A DNA stretch of 64,000 bases from Isoetes taiwanensis (taxonomy: Eukaryota > Streptophyta > Lycopodiopsida > Isoetales > Isoetaceae). Under the pieces are notes generated by a model. That model saw only the letters and a list, made by a program, of their open reading frames with translations, was not told the DNA's origin and searched no databases. The stretch spans positions 16,914-80,913 of the forward strand of contig JAJEKV010000838.1 in assembly GCA_021234155.1 (NCBI GenBank), given 5' to 3'. How positions within the stretch are numbered: position 1 is the stretch's first letter; each line of letters begins with the position of its first letter. Shown here one piece after another: positions 44,031 through 56,210 of this stretch. The position numbers were made by a program, and so were the translations under genes.

Positions 44031-45420
44031 TAACGTAGGGTCGCCGTTAATGGTGCGGCACCCTTATTTGGTGCGCCATATAAGGTCCACCTGGACTCCT
44101 TTTTGGTACAACACACCACCCAAATGGCGCAACGAACCCCTTTACAATGCAGCTTTTCTTTATTAATGGCGCTAACAGACACCATGCTGGATTTGGATTT
44201 TTGCTTGTCGGACTCCCGCTCTACCCACATGGCGATGCCTTTCTAACTATTGGACCCTAATTTTTTTCCAATTTCCCACACAAGTAAGATAATTTTTCTC
44301 CTCCCTTTGTAATGGTAGCTTAATTCTAACTCTTATCAGACCGTTGATGCTTAGGATCTCTGATTTGGCAGCAATCTAACCTTCTCTTTTCTGCATGCAG
44401 GTTCAGGTTAGTTGGAGATGGATATTGGGGGATGATTCAATGTATTTCTCTTCAGGAGAACAAAATCTCAGCTATTAAGCATCCAGAATCGATGAACTGG
44501 CTGCAAAGGAGCCATCTTATATATATTATAAAATTATCCTGTAAGTATGTATGTCATGCATCAAACATTGACGGCTCGGATTGTGCCACGTGGCATGCCA
44601 GGTGTCCTTTTTTAATGCCAAAAAGGTGCTATAGGCAATGCTCTGAAAAGGTGCGTGTACGTTCTGAAGCGGCAAAAGAAGAAGTTTTTGCTGATGATCT
44701 TCCCGCGGCATAAGAACCTGCATGCTCCTTTATATAATCGATCAAATCCCTACGCACGGGGAGAACGGAGTCGGTGTTAAATGGATCTACCCGGCCTTTT
44801 TGACCGACACGTATGCGAAGAGTAAGAAGAAAAGAAAGGTCTAATGCTGCAGTATAGCTTCTACATCGAGAATAATTGCATTAAGTAAAAGGCGGCGGAT
44901 CAAACTATTGGTTTGATCCATTCCTTGCGAGATTGAGCCCTGTAAATGATCTAAAATCGTCGAATTTTTCTAGGTGACATGAAATCTAAAACTCCAATTT
45001 GTTCCGCGTTCATCCCAAATCGGAAGCAAATTCTTACATTTCCATTCTTTGCGAAAGCATTATTTGATCATAATTTGAATAAACCGGGCTTTTTATTGCG
45101 ATAAGGAATCACCGAAGTTGAAAATCAAACCTCGAAAACGACCAGGTAAGAATCATAGCTCAAAGGGCAAAAGTATCTTTGGTGGGGTGCAAAAGCGGCG
45201 TCGGACACATCTTGTGGCACTCATATAGCACCCCATATGGCAGCTTGTTTAAGGTATTCTTGGTACTAGCACCACGGTAATTAGGTAATCAATAGAAATA
45301 TGTAACAACTCAATTAATAACAAAGTGGAATACTATGATAGAATAGTACATCGAGGGTGCTGATCTAAATCTTTGGGGCAGCGTTTTTTGATACCCACTA
45401 GCATACTTTTTGCCCCAAAT
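44030..45420. other. Stretch without assignable genes
   Basis: A short open block at about 44401-44542 is bounded by GCATGCAG and GTAAGT, like an exon, but its peptide (RLVGDGYWGMIQCISL) matches nothing I know. Confidence 0.35.
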
Positions 45421-45564
45421 TACGTCGAATCGAGCGCCCGGTTAAAATTTGAAGTATCGAAAGTGCCAGTTAAAATTTGAAGTATCGAAAAGGCTTTGAG
45501 TCGAAGCGATATTAAACATAAAATTGAGGTCTGAGAGAGAGGAGCTTGGGGAATTCGATGTCTT

Positions 45565-45919
45565 TGAAGAAATAGGCAGCGGAGTTGTAGATCCAAAGGT
45601 GGGTCTTTTGTTATCGCCTTTTTGGGCTGAATGCGGCCGTATTTTTCCTGCATGCTCGATCATGAAGGCATCACTTAAAAGTAAGTATGATTCTAGCCCC
45701 AATCACCGACCCACGGTGACCTTAATCCTTAAATTTGGTGATTTGAAGCTAAAAGCAAGTTGTTACGATAGGTCGCCGTTGTTGGCGAAGTTGCAAAACA
45801 AGGATTATCATTTGGTGTTGAAAAACCGGGTTCAATCCGAAGCGGTTAGGTTTTGGTTTATGAACCACCTGCTAAAGATTGCGGCGGTTGAAGCTTACAT
45901 ACATTTATCCTCAGAAGCG
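45565..45919 (+). pseudogene. OEP24-like first exon (copy 2)
   Basis: ATG at 45662 opens MKASLKSKYDSS, then TVTLILKFGDLKLKASCYD, a middle stretch, and AVRFWFMNHLLKIA..AYIH. The OEP24 family (beta-barrel solute pore of the plastid outer envelope) has MKASLK.KYD, GD.KL.A, DVRFQFMN and TYIHS in this order and spacing. The frame ends at SSEA, where GC|GTAAGT gives a good splice donor, so this is probably an exon and not a stop. Downstream exons are not recognisable before a LINE begins. The middle lacks the expected VEKPG..I.DY strand, so decay is likely. The 5' flank is shared with 14700-14820. Confidence 0.55.
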
Positions 45920-45954
45920 TAAGTCTAGCTTTTGATGCATAGAATAAGATAACA

Positions 45955-46735
45955 CGTAAATATAGTTTTGGAAGGGGAAACTTCCGTGGCGGGGTTTCTG
46001 GAAAAGCTCCACTGGCGGCGCCCAGCGAAGCGGCGCGCCGCCGAGGTTTCTTCGAGCCCTTTCCCCCTCTAACGGCAGACCCCGCCCATGCTTCTTAGGG
46101 ACCTAGAAATTTCCTATAATTGTGATCCAGGTGTTAGTATTTGTGATTCCGTTCTTGATCTTTTGAGATTTGTAGAAGCGAATCAAAGCGAGATCTATTC
46201 AAATTTGAAGAATGAATCAAGCAAGGACAAAAGCGTTTGGCGATTATGCAGAATGGGAAAATCGAGGTCTAATACTCTATAATGTAGATTTGCATGGAAA
46301 AAGAGTTAAATCGGGGAGTAGCGACTCACGATCGCCAGCTCAAAACGAAATAAACAAAGGAAAAGCCGATTTACATGCGAGGGAAGCTGTTCGGTGATAA
46401 TCCTCTTTTCTTTCCCTAAATTTCCTTTGAGCGAGCATGAGAGTTCAAATCCGCCCGAGGTTAGAGTCTTGGCAAAAGCATGATCTTGTCGGACTGCATA
46501 AAAGTCTTGTTCGGCAAAGGCAAAGCTCTGTCTTGCAAAAAGCCACATTCAGCGGGGACAAAATTTGTGTTACGGGCATTACGGCAAAAGGTCGTGGCTT
46601 AAAGACACATTTGTTTGGCGCCACCGGATCGTAAAAATTTAGACTCAAAGTTACCTAAAAAAAATCGACAATGAAATCCACGGAAATTTCCAGGTCCCTA
46701 AGGTTATGCAACTGAGAAAGCCCAGGTTAAATATA
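45955..46735 (+). other. Unassigned stretch after OEP24-like exon
   Basis: A GC-rich patch at 45970-46085 (CGGCGCCC, GGCGCGCCGCC) and small plus-strand frames (46088-46397, 46437-46634) with no recognised domain. Confidence 0.3.
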
Positions 46736-46739
46736 GTTA

Positions 46740-48450
46740 TGTGCATGGAACCGATCTAATTTTAAATCTTCGGATTTTTTCTGCTTCACAAAAGTTCTTA
46801 CAAAAAACATACTTTGAAAGCTGGATATGAGACCAAGAACAAGACCTTGGGGCTTGAATGGAAGAATGACGACAAAGAATCGGGAGCGATTTAAGCTTTT
46901 GCCTTTGTGAATCGGCCTCCCAAGTTTCTACTTGAAAGAACATGGAATTGTGAGTTGACATCATCAGTATATATGAGTTGCCGGATTGTGTGATGCATGA
47001 GATGGGGGCCCGCACCTCCGTGCTCAGAAAGCCAATCTTCCAGCTGGTCAATGTATAGGCCAAAGAGTGTGGGGGAGAGGGGGCAATCCTGACGTACTCC
47101 AATACTACTGATTACCAGTTGTCTTGATGATGTGATACGACCTGAGCATGCCTCATATAGCCTGTATATTGTGTTTTGCAAGTCAAGGGGCTCCCACTGC
47201 CTTAATCATCCCATAACTTGTCCCGGGGCACTATGTCAAAAGCTTTTGTGAAATACATGCAACAACAATACAAGTTTTGCCGGCGATTCCTACTATCCTC
47301 AATCAGTGTGCGCAGAGTGAAGATATGATCAATGGTGGAATGCCTGGGCCGAAAGCCTGCTTGTGTGAGCTACAGCACATCGCCTCTTCTACCCATATTG
47401 TCGATCCTTTGCTCAAGGATGCCAGCCAGCAGTTTTGCAAAGAGAGGCTGACCATAATAGTGCGATAGTTGAGCGGGCATTGAGGGTCCCCCATACGTAT
47501 ATGGGCATAACTCTACTAGTGGTCCATTGCAGAGGGAAGCCTTCTTGCAATCCTTTATTGAATAGTGCCGTGAGGACAGGCACCAATGGAGGTCCAGCCC
47601 ATTTTAGAAGTTTCGCCTGCATGCCATCTAAATCTGTTGCCTTCCCATTAACTAGGCATTACAGGCCCATGATGACATCCCCTCTGTAATGACCGAGCGG
47701 GCCCATCTGTGGAAGTCTTGGTGCGAGCCCCGGCCGGATCGTAGAGCTATTGCAAGTAATGTACCCATTGCTCCGAGGTGATGTTCATTGTCTGTTGTAC
47801 AACCTTGCTCAATACCTTTCTCCAGAATGTCTTGGGGTGCCGATCTAGGAGACCGAACATCTGTTGTTGGTGCTCTGCGAGGTATCTGGCTTCCTTGTTC
47901 TTGAGGAAGGAGCGGTATTGACTGATGGCCTGTGGGCAGGAGTTGGGATCAGTGACTTGCCGGAGTTCGCATTTGGGCTCCCAGCATTCATCATCGAACC
48001 ATCTATTGCGGGGAAAGGTGGTAGCGCCGGAGGTTCTCCTTGAGTGGCCTCTCCGAAAGCATCTTTGGCGGTTGTTAGAAGCGAGTGCGTCGGTTAGGCA
48101 ATTCTTTGCTGAAATGTGGGGAGTTGCGATAGTCCGCCAGATCCGCTCAAGCATCGGGCATAGATCCACTGATTTCGTAGTCTGGCCTTGAGGGGCATGG
48201 GATGTTGAGGCAATAGATGCATGGGGAGCCTGCCAATGTATATGCGCGAGCGAGGGGCTGGGTAGTGCGAGTCCAATTCCTCGTCACGAATATACATTTC
48301 CAATGGAAAAATAGGTAACCAGGTGCAGATCTTGTTCCTCGACCAGCACGTAATCCACCACACTAGAGCTGCCCCCTTAGTTCTCGTATCTACAGGTGCA
48401 ACAGCTGCAAGACGGCCATTATGCCAACCCATTACAAATAACCAGGTCAA
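46740..48450 (-). mobile_element. Degraded LINE (endonuclease tail to reverse transcriptase)
   Basis: Minus strand in order: an endonuclease-end piece (near 48350-48180), a linker with WFDDECWEPKCELR and YRSFLKNKEARYL (48060-47870), RT start KATDLDGMQAKLLKWAGPPL and LFNKGLQEGFPLQW (47640-47510), CPLNYRTIMVS, HSTIDHIFTLRTLIE and FTKAFDIVPRDKLW (47480-47210), GVRQDCPLSPTLFGLYIDQL (about 47110-47050) and YTDDV (about 46960). The usual GVRQGCPLSP and YADD are altered to D and T, and several frame changes occur. The 3' end is missing, with no poly(A). An L1-like non-LTR element, inactive. Confidence 0.85.
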
Positions 48451-48718
48451 AGATACTACCCAGCAACAACAACTGCCTGCCAGTCATCTGATATCCTTGA
48501 CCAAACCCGTTGGACCATGGTTCTGAAAGTTAGTGCTGAGTGGGGTTGATAAAACCTTTTTTTTTTAACTAAAGGGAGTGCACACCAATAATATAGTCTG
48601 TAGTATTGGTTGTCTTGAAATATTCGAACCATGGTTCTTTATGGCTTATGCGGCCATGAGCATGCTAATACTTGGCTGTAGTTCTATAAAAATACAAGAT
48701 ATCTAAATTAATAAGACA

Positions 48719-48748
48719 CTAGTAATGGGTGCCCGGCATTGCCGGGCA
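48719..48748 (-). repeat. Helitron 3' terminal hairpin with CTAG
   Basis: Perfect 8-bp stem TGCCCGGC / GCCGGGCA, 3-nt loop, spacer CCCATTA, CTAG|T. Confidence 0.75.
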
Positions 48749-49574
48749 TAAGTACGGTCCTACATGATGACCATGAAGTTGTAGACACACTTGTAAGACC
48801 TCGGGGTATTTGAGAAGGAACGAAAAGAGAAATAAGAGAAGGGAGATGAACATTTCATAGAATTGGCAGTATAGAAAGTGCGTGTATAATTGAACACAAA
48901 GATGAGAGTTGTACATGTCGCATGCATAGGTTACGAAGACCATTGAAATTACAAAGCATGTATAGTGAATAGTTGCATTGAAGGAAGAGAAGAGGTTTTT
49001 GGTGGTTTGTCCTTAATTTGATTTTTTGGGGGGAGGATGGAAGCAATTAAAATAAAAATGTAATCGTTTTGTTTCAATGTATGGCTCACTATTATAATAG
49101 AGTTTATAATTAAGAAAACAACGGTGGCTAAGAGATACCATTCAATCCCTATGTGCCAGCAATTAGTATGTGCAATTAGTATGGTAATAAATAGAAAAGG
49201 GACAAATCTACTTGCCAATCTGCAAATGAAGACGTATTTAGTGTTTCATAAAACTATGATTGCTACTCATCTTGTAAATTTGCCTAAAGAATGTTTTGGA
49301 ACCCTGAAACAACATTGAGAGAAATGGATCAGTTGAGAAAAGAATTGCTGGATTGTTATCAAGTTGATGAGACTGTGCTTTAGTTGGAAAATGAATTTCA
49401 CCTTAAATGAAGATCATAATTTTATTACTTTGAGAATAACTTAAGTCTAAGAAAAGGGCTCCGTAGCATTGACTTCTAAAACTTAGCGTGGGCAATTCTA
49501 TATTATGGAATGAGTTACTTGATCCTGAATAATGACATTCCACCAGTAAACAAAATCAATAAGCAAAGGTAACA

Positions 49575-49741
49575 TAGAGTTGCAAACAATAGATGCAAAA
49601 CAAACCCAATCTCATATGTTCAAGTCAATGTAGAGTTGCAACAATAGATGCAAAACAAACCCAATCTCATGTGTTCAAGTAAATGTAGAGTTGAAAACAA
49701 TAGATGCAAAACAAACCCAATCTCATATGTTCAAGTAAATG
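49575..49741 (+). repeat. Tandem repeat, three ~56-bp units
   Basis: Units start at 49575, 49631 and 49685 with TAGAGTTG, followed by AATAGATGCAAAACAAACCC and TCTCATATGTTCAAGT. Confidence 0.85.
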
Positions 49742-52700
49742 CTTATAGAGATGATCTTGTACGTTTCAATTCATAAGCAAGAACAAAAATCAGACGGGCA
49801 TTCCAAAGTCTAATGCTCTTGATAAAGCCGCAACCACAAATAACATTGTCTTCACGGGAAAGCAGACCAACAATAGCTAACAACAAACCATTATGGTGTT
49901 ATGGCGTGGTACTTCAGGCATGTTATCTTTCATTTCTACATGAAAAATACTTAGTCGATTATCTTACATTCATGAAGGAGAGAGTTATATCTGTCATTTT
50001 GAAGGTTGAATATGTTAATTAGCAGCTCAAATGCGAAGGCTATCAAGCAATTATATGTTACATTACATTCTTGTGAGCATGTAAGAATAGTACCTCCATC
50101 AACCAATAATGTGTGAGAATGAAAGCTTCCTTGAGACATCATCTGCGCAACAATATTTGATTATTTTCCGATTACCCTAAAGGCTAAAATGATGAAATAA
50201 ACATATAAAAACCTTGCAATATGTGCAAGATATTTGCGATCGAATGAATGAGCTGCTAATATATTTCTTTTAGATTGGTAGCCGATTATCCAAATGACCA
50301 TGTTGCTTTCATGGTTTCAGCGGTACCTAGCACTCATCCTCATGGATCCACTGATTTCAAAATCTTGCATTCCGGCATATAGGTGCACCTACAGGATATC
50401 AAAACCCCATCCACAACCTTTGTCGACTCTACGTTAGCTTCAAATGCCTACCGTTGATATTACTTTGAGATAATGAAGCTGTCATTACATAAAAGATTTT
50501 ATTTATGAAAACCTTCTAGATCATCGTGAGGAGGCATCTTGTGAAGTACATATAGTGCGGTTGAAGCACAATTCCAAATGCACCCTATATCACGGAGGGC
50601 ATGTTCACATTAGAGCTTCACATCTAGAACATAGAAAAAATTAAAAGGTATGCATATCTCAAATGATTCTAATCAAGGCAAAGTGCATGGTATACGTTTA
50701 TGGACCAAATGACATGGTTTGTTTAATGCTTTCATGAAATGACTCACTTTCGGATATACTTGAGGTCCTTGTCGACTTAATATGCCTTAGACGAAGCGAA
50801 CACAACAGAAAAATAGCAAGGTTTAGAAGCCCCACCTATGTGGGAAATCACAAAAATGTAGAGGGGGTTTTTTTGCTAGTGGTGTACAAAAAGCGAAATT
50901 CAAGCACTAAATCGGCATCTTCATAGGTAACATGTGTGATCAGGGCTTCACATTACCAATATGCTCATTATGTTATACATAACTAAAGAACATCCCATTA
51001 TTTTTTTGAAGGGGCAATGAAGGGCAAGGGAAGGGCAATGAAGGGTAGCTTGAAGGGCAATCAACACCCTATATGGAGTGCCTTTGCTTTATTGTACACC
51101 ACCAATAAAAAAGAACGGAGATGATTTTATAGCCGGAGAGGAGTCACCTTATAAACTTGTAGATGATGCCCAAATTGATGTGGATATAAAGAGATGTCCA
51201 TCAATCCGTTACGCTACCTTTAGTTCGATGGATGAGAAAGAGAAGAGGCTGGCTTCTCCATGCATGCTCCAACTGCTGTGAAGGATGTCCAGCTGCCACT
51301 GCATAAAAATGTCAAGATCTAAAGTAAATTGGAAAAGTGGAAACTGCATAAACTGCATAAACCTACTGCCAACAATGTCCTTCTGCGGTACCTAATGGTT
51401 CTTACATTTTTGGGTCATAAGAATCCGTAAAACGTGAAAAGCTGGAACTAATGCCCTGTCAAATGCATGAAGAAACATTTATCCGCTTTAGACACCTGAC
51501 TCACAACCTATCTATTTTGAAGTCTATTCATAGATAAGTATCCAAGACATGTGATTGCCATGACTAAAAAACTTGAAGATCCATAATAAAAGTGAAGCAT
51601 GCACAAAAAAGCTTGTTGAAGGTGGACGATACTCAGAGTGGCATGATTAACCTGCATATCGTAAAACCATGTAAAGAACCCTCCAGGAAGTATTGGTGTT
51701 AAACCAGATAGTTATATGTTTCACAGAGAACTGGATAAAACTGTACTTCGTTAACATGAATTTTGAGAGTAGTGGAAATATCTAAAGAACAAATGAAAGC
51801 ATCTTGAAGAAGAACACAATAGCATCGTGCAGTATATACACATGGCAATGGATGTCCTAACTTACCCTCTTAAATGTATCTACTGTAGCATGCACCTTTC
51901 TAATCTGACATTATAAGGACATAATATATAGCAATCACGATTGCTTGAGAACAAAGACTAATCAGGAGGGAAATTGGACCCAAAGTGTCAGAGCAATAGT
52001 AAAGAATAAGCAGAGCAAAGTTCTCTTACCTGGTTGATGAACCATAAATGGAAAGGGCATATCTTCTTACAACATCTTTGAAGCTAGCAAAAGCTTTTCG
52101 AATGGAAAGGATGGGGATAATCCATCCTTAAAACATCTGTTAGGCTAGCAAAAGTTCTTGAGAATGCCCTTGGGGACACATGCCCTTCTCAATATAATTC
52201 TTTTGACTATAGTCCAACACCTGTTCATAAAGAGCACAAAATGGTGCGTACTAAAGTAAGCACTCATATTTTAAAAGATCCATGAATCAGTTGTGTATAG
52301 AGGGATCACTTGATTGTCAGGGTTGTTCATACTCTTTTCCTCTGTTCAAATATGCATCAGCAACTTCAGCACTTCCGTGAATTCGCCTCTAGAACTAACA
52401 AACTTACAACGTCCAAACAGGTAACCTTAAAATAAGAAATCTATATTGTCCAGACCCTTATCTACAATAACTACTCAAGCATTAAATGCATTTAAGAACT
52501 TACACTTACATGGATCAAATATTGATCTGTACCCTGTTCAAAACTGATCCATTCCTTCAAGCTATACATGGCATTATTCACCATTTCATTCATTTGCATA
52601 AATAAAATCTAGGATATGTAAACAAAGCATTATATTTTACCTTTGGGCACATAACACAAAATGTTGCATTCATAACAAACACAACAAAGGCCTAGATTCA

Positions 52701-55700
52701 ACACAGGCTAGGCTGGAGTGCTAAATGCTTTTTGCCATCACTGTGTGCCGCTCCAACCTATCTGCAAGCAGAGCCATCTTCCCTTAATGCGGCATAAACA
52801 AAAGCTTCAAAAATCTTAATATTAAGAGATGTTCTTACGATTTGAAGCCGATCCTATTAAAAATCAAAGCCTCACCTCTGAATCTCCAGGTATCAAGGAC
52901 TTGGCTTGGAGGATGCAACACAAATAGAACTCTGGATTCATGATTTGAAGACCAAATAGCACTTCTAGTGACCAATTTGATGATTGGAAAGGCTAGCTCT
53001 CTAAATCCACGGAGCTCTATGCAACGTACCAAAATCCGGTCCTTGAATATGAAATACCTGCATTAATGAAAGATGGATCAAACATATCAACAAAGCCAAA
53101 AACCTCTGTAGTTAAATGAATAACAACAATCTTCTGTTTCCGATAGTTTATCATAGCAGAGAAAACGGATGATCAAATCCAAGCAATCACCTTAGGGCAT
53201 CCATCGATATTTGATGAAGCTCAAAAAAATGCAGGCGCAAGTTCGCATCGACCCATTTGACGAAGAAACCTAAATTCCCAAATTAATAAATACAAAGGCT
53301 TAGAAATATAAATGCATGCCAATCCAACAGCATGCATGTGTGTCTGCGAGGGAAGGGATACGATCAGCTACATGCCGAGGAATGGATATAGCAAGCCGAG
53401 GAAGGGATAACGCATCGGTGTCAAGAAGAGGGATCCACATGCCGGAATGGATATATGGCTTCGAAATCTAGAATTTGGAAATCATTTTTGCTCCTTCAAA
53501 AAAAGTTAGTGTTCTTTTGTGTCAAACCCGATTTATGGATTATGATCAATGGATTGAGTGAAAAATTTTCATTGTGTATTGCAATTCTTTGTTTTTATCG
53601 GAGGCTCATTGCAAAATCAGCGTGACAAGGTGTACATTTTGTTAAAAGCTTCAAAACCTTAGGAAACTAATCTAGAATTTGGAAAAAAAAACCAAAATCC
53701 TAAAAAATTTTTGGGACCCGGAAAAACTAAACTTAAACAATATATAGGAGGATAATATTTATGGCACTAGGGTAATATGGCCTTAGCAGTAACGTGGCCC
53801 TTTTTTTCTATCTCCACAAACTGTCTGAATCAATGGTTTAGGGCACTAGAACTGGAAACTTGGATATGATTTACATGAGTTAAGTCCGGTCCACGCCTAC
53901 AAACCCTGAGTGAGCACCAAAGTAGTAGGGGCAGTGGGCAAAACGTCTATTCCGGGTACAAGGGCTGGAACTCGAGGTATGTTACCCTGACAAAAAGGTA
54001 GCCGCAGCTACAAACTTCTCTGAATATATAGATTTTGTAAGCTATAGGCAAGCTATAAGTATGGTCCAAGATCTCGGGTGTGATTGGGCTTGCATGCGAA
54101 TCAGGAAGTAGGTGTCCTTGTAATTACAGATTATGGCGGGAATAAATGCCTTGGGATAATTACTATAACTACAAGATGTTTGAGCATTGAGGCGAATATG
54201 ATTACGATGGGTGCCCTATTAGCCCCAATCTTTGAAGAAGTGTTAGAAGAAGGGTGGTGGCTGCGGAGTTCAAAAGGCTTGTCTTGGTGTAAGGCTGGCC
54301 CGATATGGAGGTGAAGCTTACTCGGAGAAGTAGCGCCCATGGCATAACTATCAAGGATCTAGTGCCCAAAAAGCGAGAGGTATATGGGCAAGCAAAGTGG
54401 TGAAGGTAGCAGATTTGCGGGCTCTAACTCTGAGGAGACAATGTTCGGACACACAAGAGGATGATCTAGAGTGTGAACTTCGAGGACATTGAGGTTTGGA
54501 TCAGATAAATCTAAATGTAAATGTGAGATAAATTGATACTGATTCTTGCATAATAAAGCTGGATGTAAATAGGTAAAACATGTGGTTTTTCAGATTATAG
54601 TCCTTTATGATACATACATACATCTCAATTTAACCTTTTATGGATTTTTGGCAAAGTCCGCGATGGTGCTTCTTTGCTATTGTATACTTGATGGGTTTTA
54701 TAGGTGATACCACAGGAGTTGTATTGATAAATTTTAAACTTTAAGCTTAGAGAATATATGGGCATTTCAGATTGATCAAGTTTAGGCTTTAATATTTATG
54801 GCTAGGAATTGAATTGAGGGTAAAAGGGCTACAATAGGTGACCCGAAAAGTCGAGAAACCTAATGTACCTTACAACCCCTCACTCATTATCATTTTTATG
54901 CTAATGTTGTGTTGTTTGGATCACGGTCCGGGTTTCTATTCCTATTGTCGTCTTTTACTTTCAAGTTCAAACCACGGGTGGAAAAACATGGATCATATTT
55001 ACGGAGTTCTAAGATGAAGCACACTAAAGAAGGCGATACATTCATTGCGAGCATAGTCTTAAGTGAAGAATTACTTACCTCGGTCTATAATTGTAGTTGA
55101 ATTACGAATATGGAACAACAAGGACATGATCGAATATGAACTTCGGTATGTTATTCTTTGTTTTTTTCTTTGAAAGTCACGGTGGCGACCAAATATGCGC
55201 ATATTACCCATTTTTCATATGAGAACATTTAACCTTTTTAGTGGCACTACATAGACATAATGATGATGTTGTTTTGTTTCCATCAAGCGGTGAGAATTTT
55301 CTGAGTTGTATACACGAAATTGCATATGAACACAAAATGACAAGTTTATATTTTGATTGAAATTCTGGTAGTAGTAATGGTAAAATGCATACTTCCCATT
55401 TTTATCTGAGAAATCTTTGGACATTTAGTGGCGGTGACCATTTTAGTGGCGATGCACGTAGAACTATTGTAGAAGTTGGTTAATTTCTTATACATACGGT
55501 GTGAACATGGCGGTTTAATGCTTGAAAGGCATATGGTAGTTTGCGTGGCATTAGTGCAATACTCCACATATAGCTGAAGGTTGTTTCCTGCTACACTATC
55601 TAATTTAAGATATAGGTTGCAGTGACCATTAATTCAATACGTAATGATTAGGAGTTCACCAGTTACATAAATAATATATTTAAGAGAATAAAGGACACAA

Positions 55701-56205
55701 GTTATGATAGAGTTTCTTGATAAGGCTAGTAATGGATCTGAGAGATACAAGCTTCTAAATCTTAAGAAAACATAATGGAATCTTTGCTTAGAAAATCATA
55801 ACAAAATTCTGAATCGGATATAAGTGAGTCATATAGGTGGTATAAGACAAACATAGGGTAGAGTTAAACCGATTTGATACGCAAAGGACCAAGTATTTGA
55901 CCTTCAATGTCCTAAACTTGACATGAATACAGGAGGATATAAAGTAATAGTTGGTGGTTTTGACATTACTTGTAAGATTGATCTAGATTCAATATGATTG
56001 TGTAAAGACTTTTTAACATTATACACTTGTTTATGACCCACTAGGGTTCATCTAGTTTCAATTTGACTATGGACTGGATACCCAAGGTTCTGAGATGAAT
56101 GATGCCATCAGGGAACTTGTTCCTAGTATGGGCAGATAAGACTACAGTGGGGATTGACCCATGTAGATGTCATGGCTAGTTGGCTGCTGCCTAGGCTAGT
56201 GTGGA
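49742..56205. other. Long stretch without recognisable genes
   Basis: Frames are all below about 80 codons. Minor structures: GAAGGGCAA repeated four to five times at 51014-51062, and a diverged pair of AAACATCT..AGGCTAGCAAAAG near 52065 and 52130. Nothing assignable. Confidence 0.4.
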
Positions 56206-56210
56206 CTGGA

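Larger units (their letters stand above)
48719..53752 (-). mobile_element. Candidate canonical Helitron (3' end firm, 5' end tentative)
   Basis: On the minus strand the sequence ends with hairpin TGCCCGGC AAT GCCGGGCA (48748-48730), a 7-nt spacer and CTAG, followed by T: the standard plant Helitron 3' end. A possible 5' end is TCCTCCTATATATTG at 53752, preceded by A on that strand, giving a 5.0-kb element in an A/T site. I see no Rep/helicase frame or captured gene inside. Confidence is high for the 3' end and low for the 5' end. Confidence 0.5.

Noticed and set aside
44401-44542. Exon-like block between GCATGCAG and GTAAGT
   Set aside because: Peptide not recognised and no neighbouring exons found.
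54084-54340. Opposed frames at 54084-54314 (+) and 54131-54340 (-)
   Set aside because: Mutual shadows with no motif.
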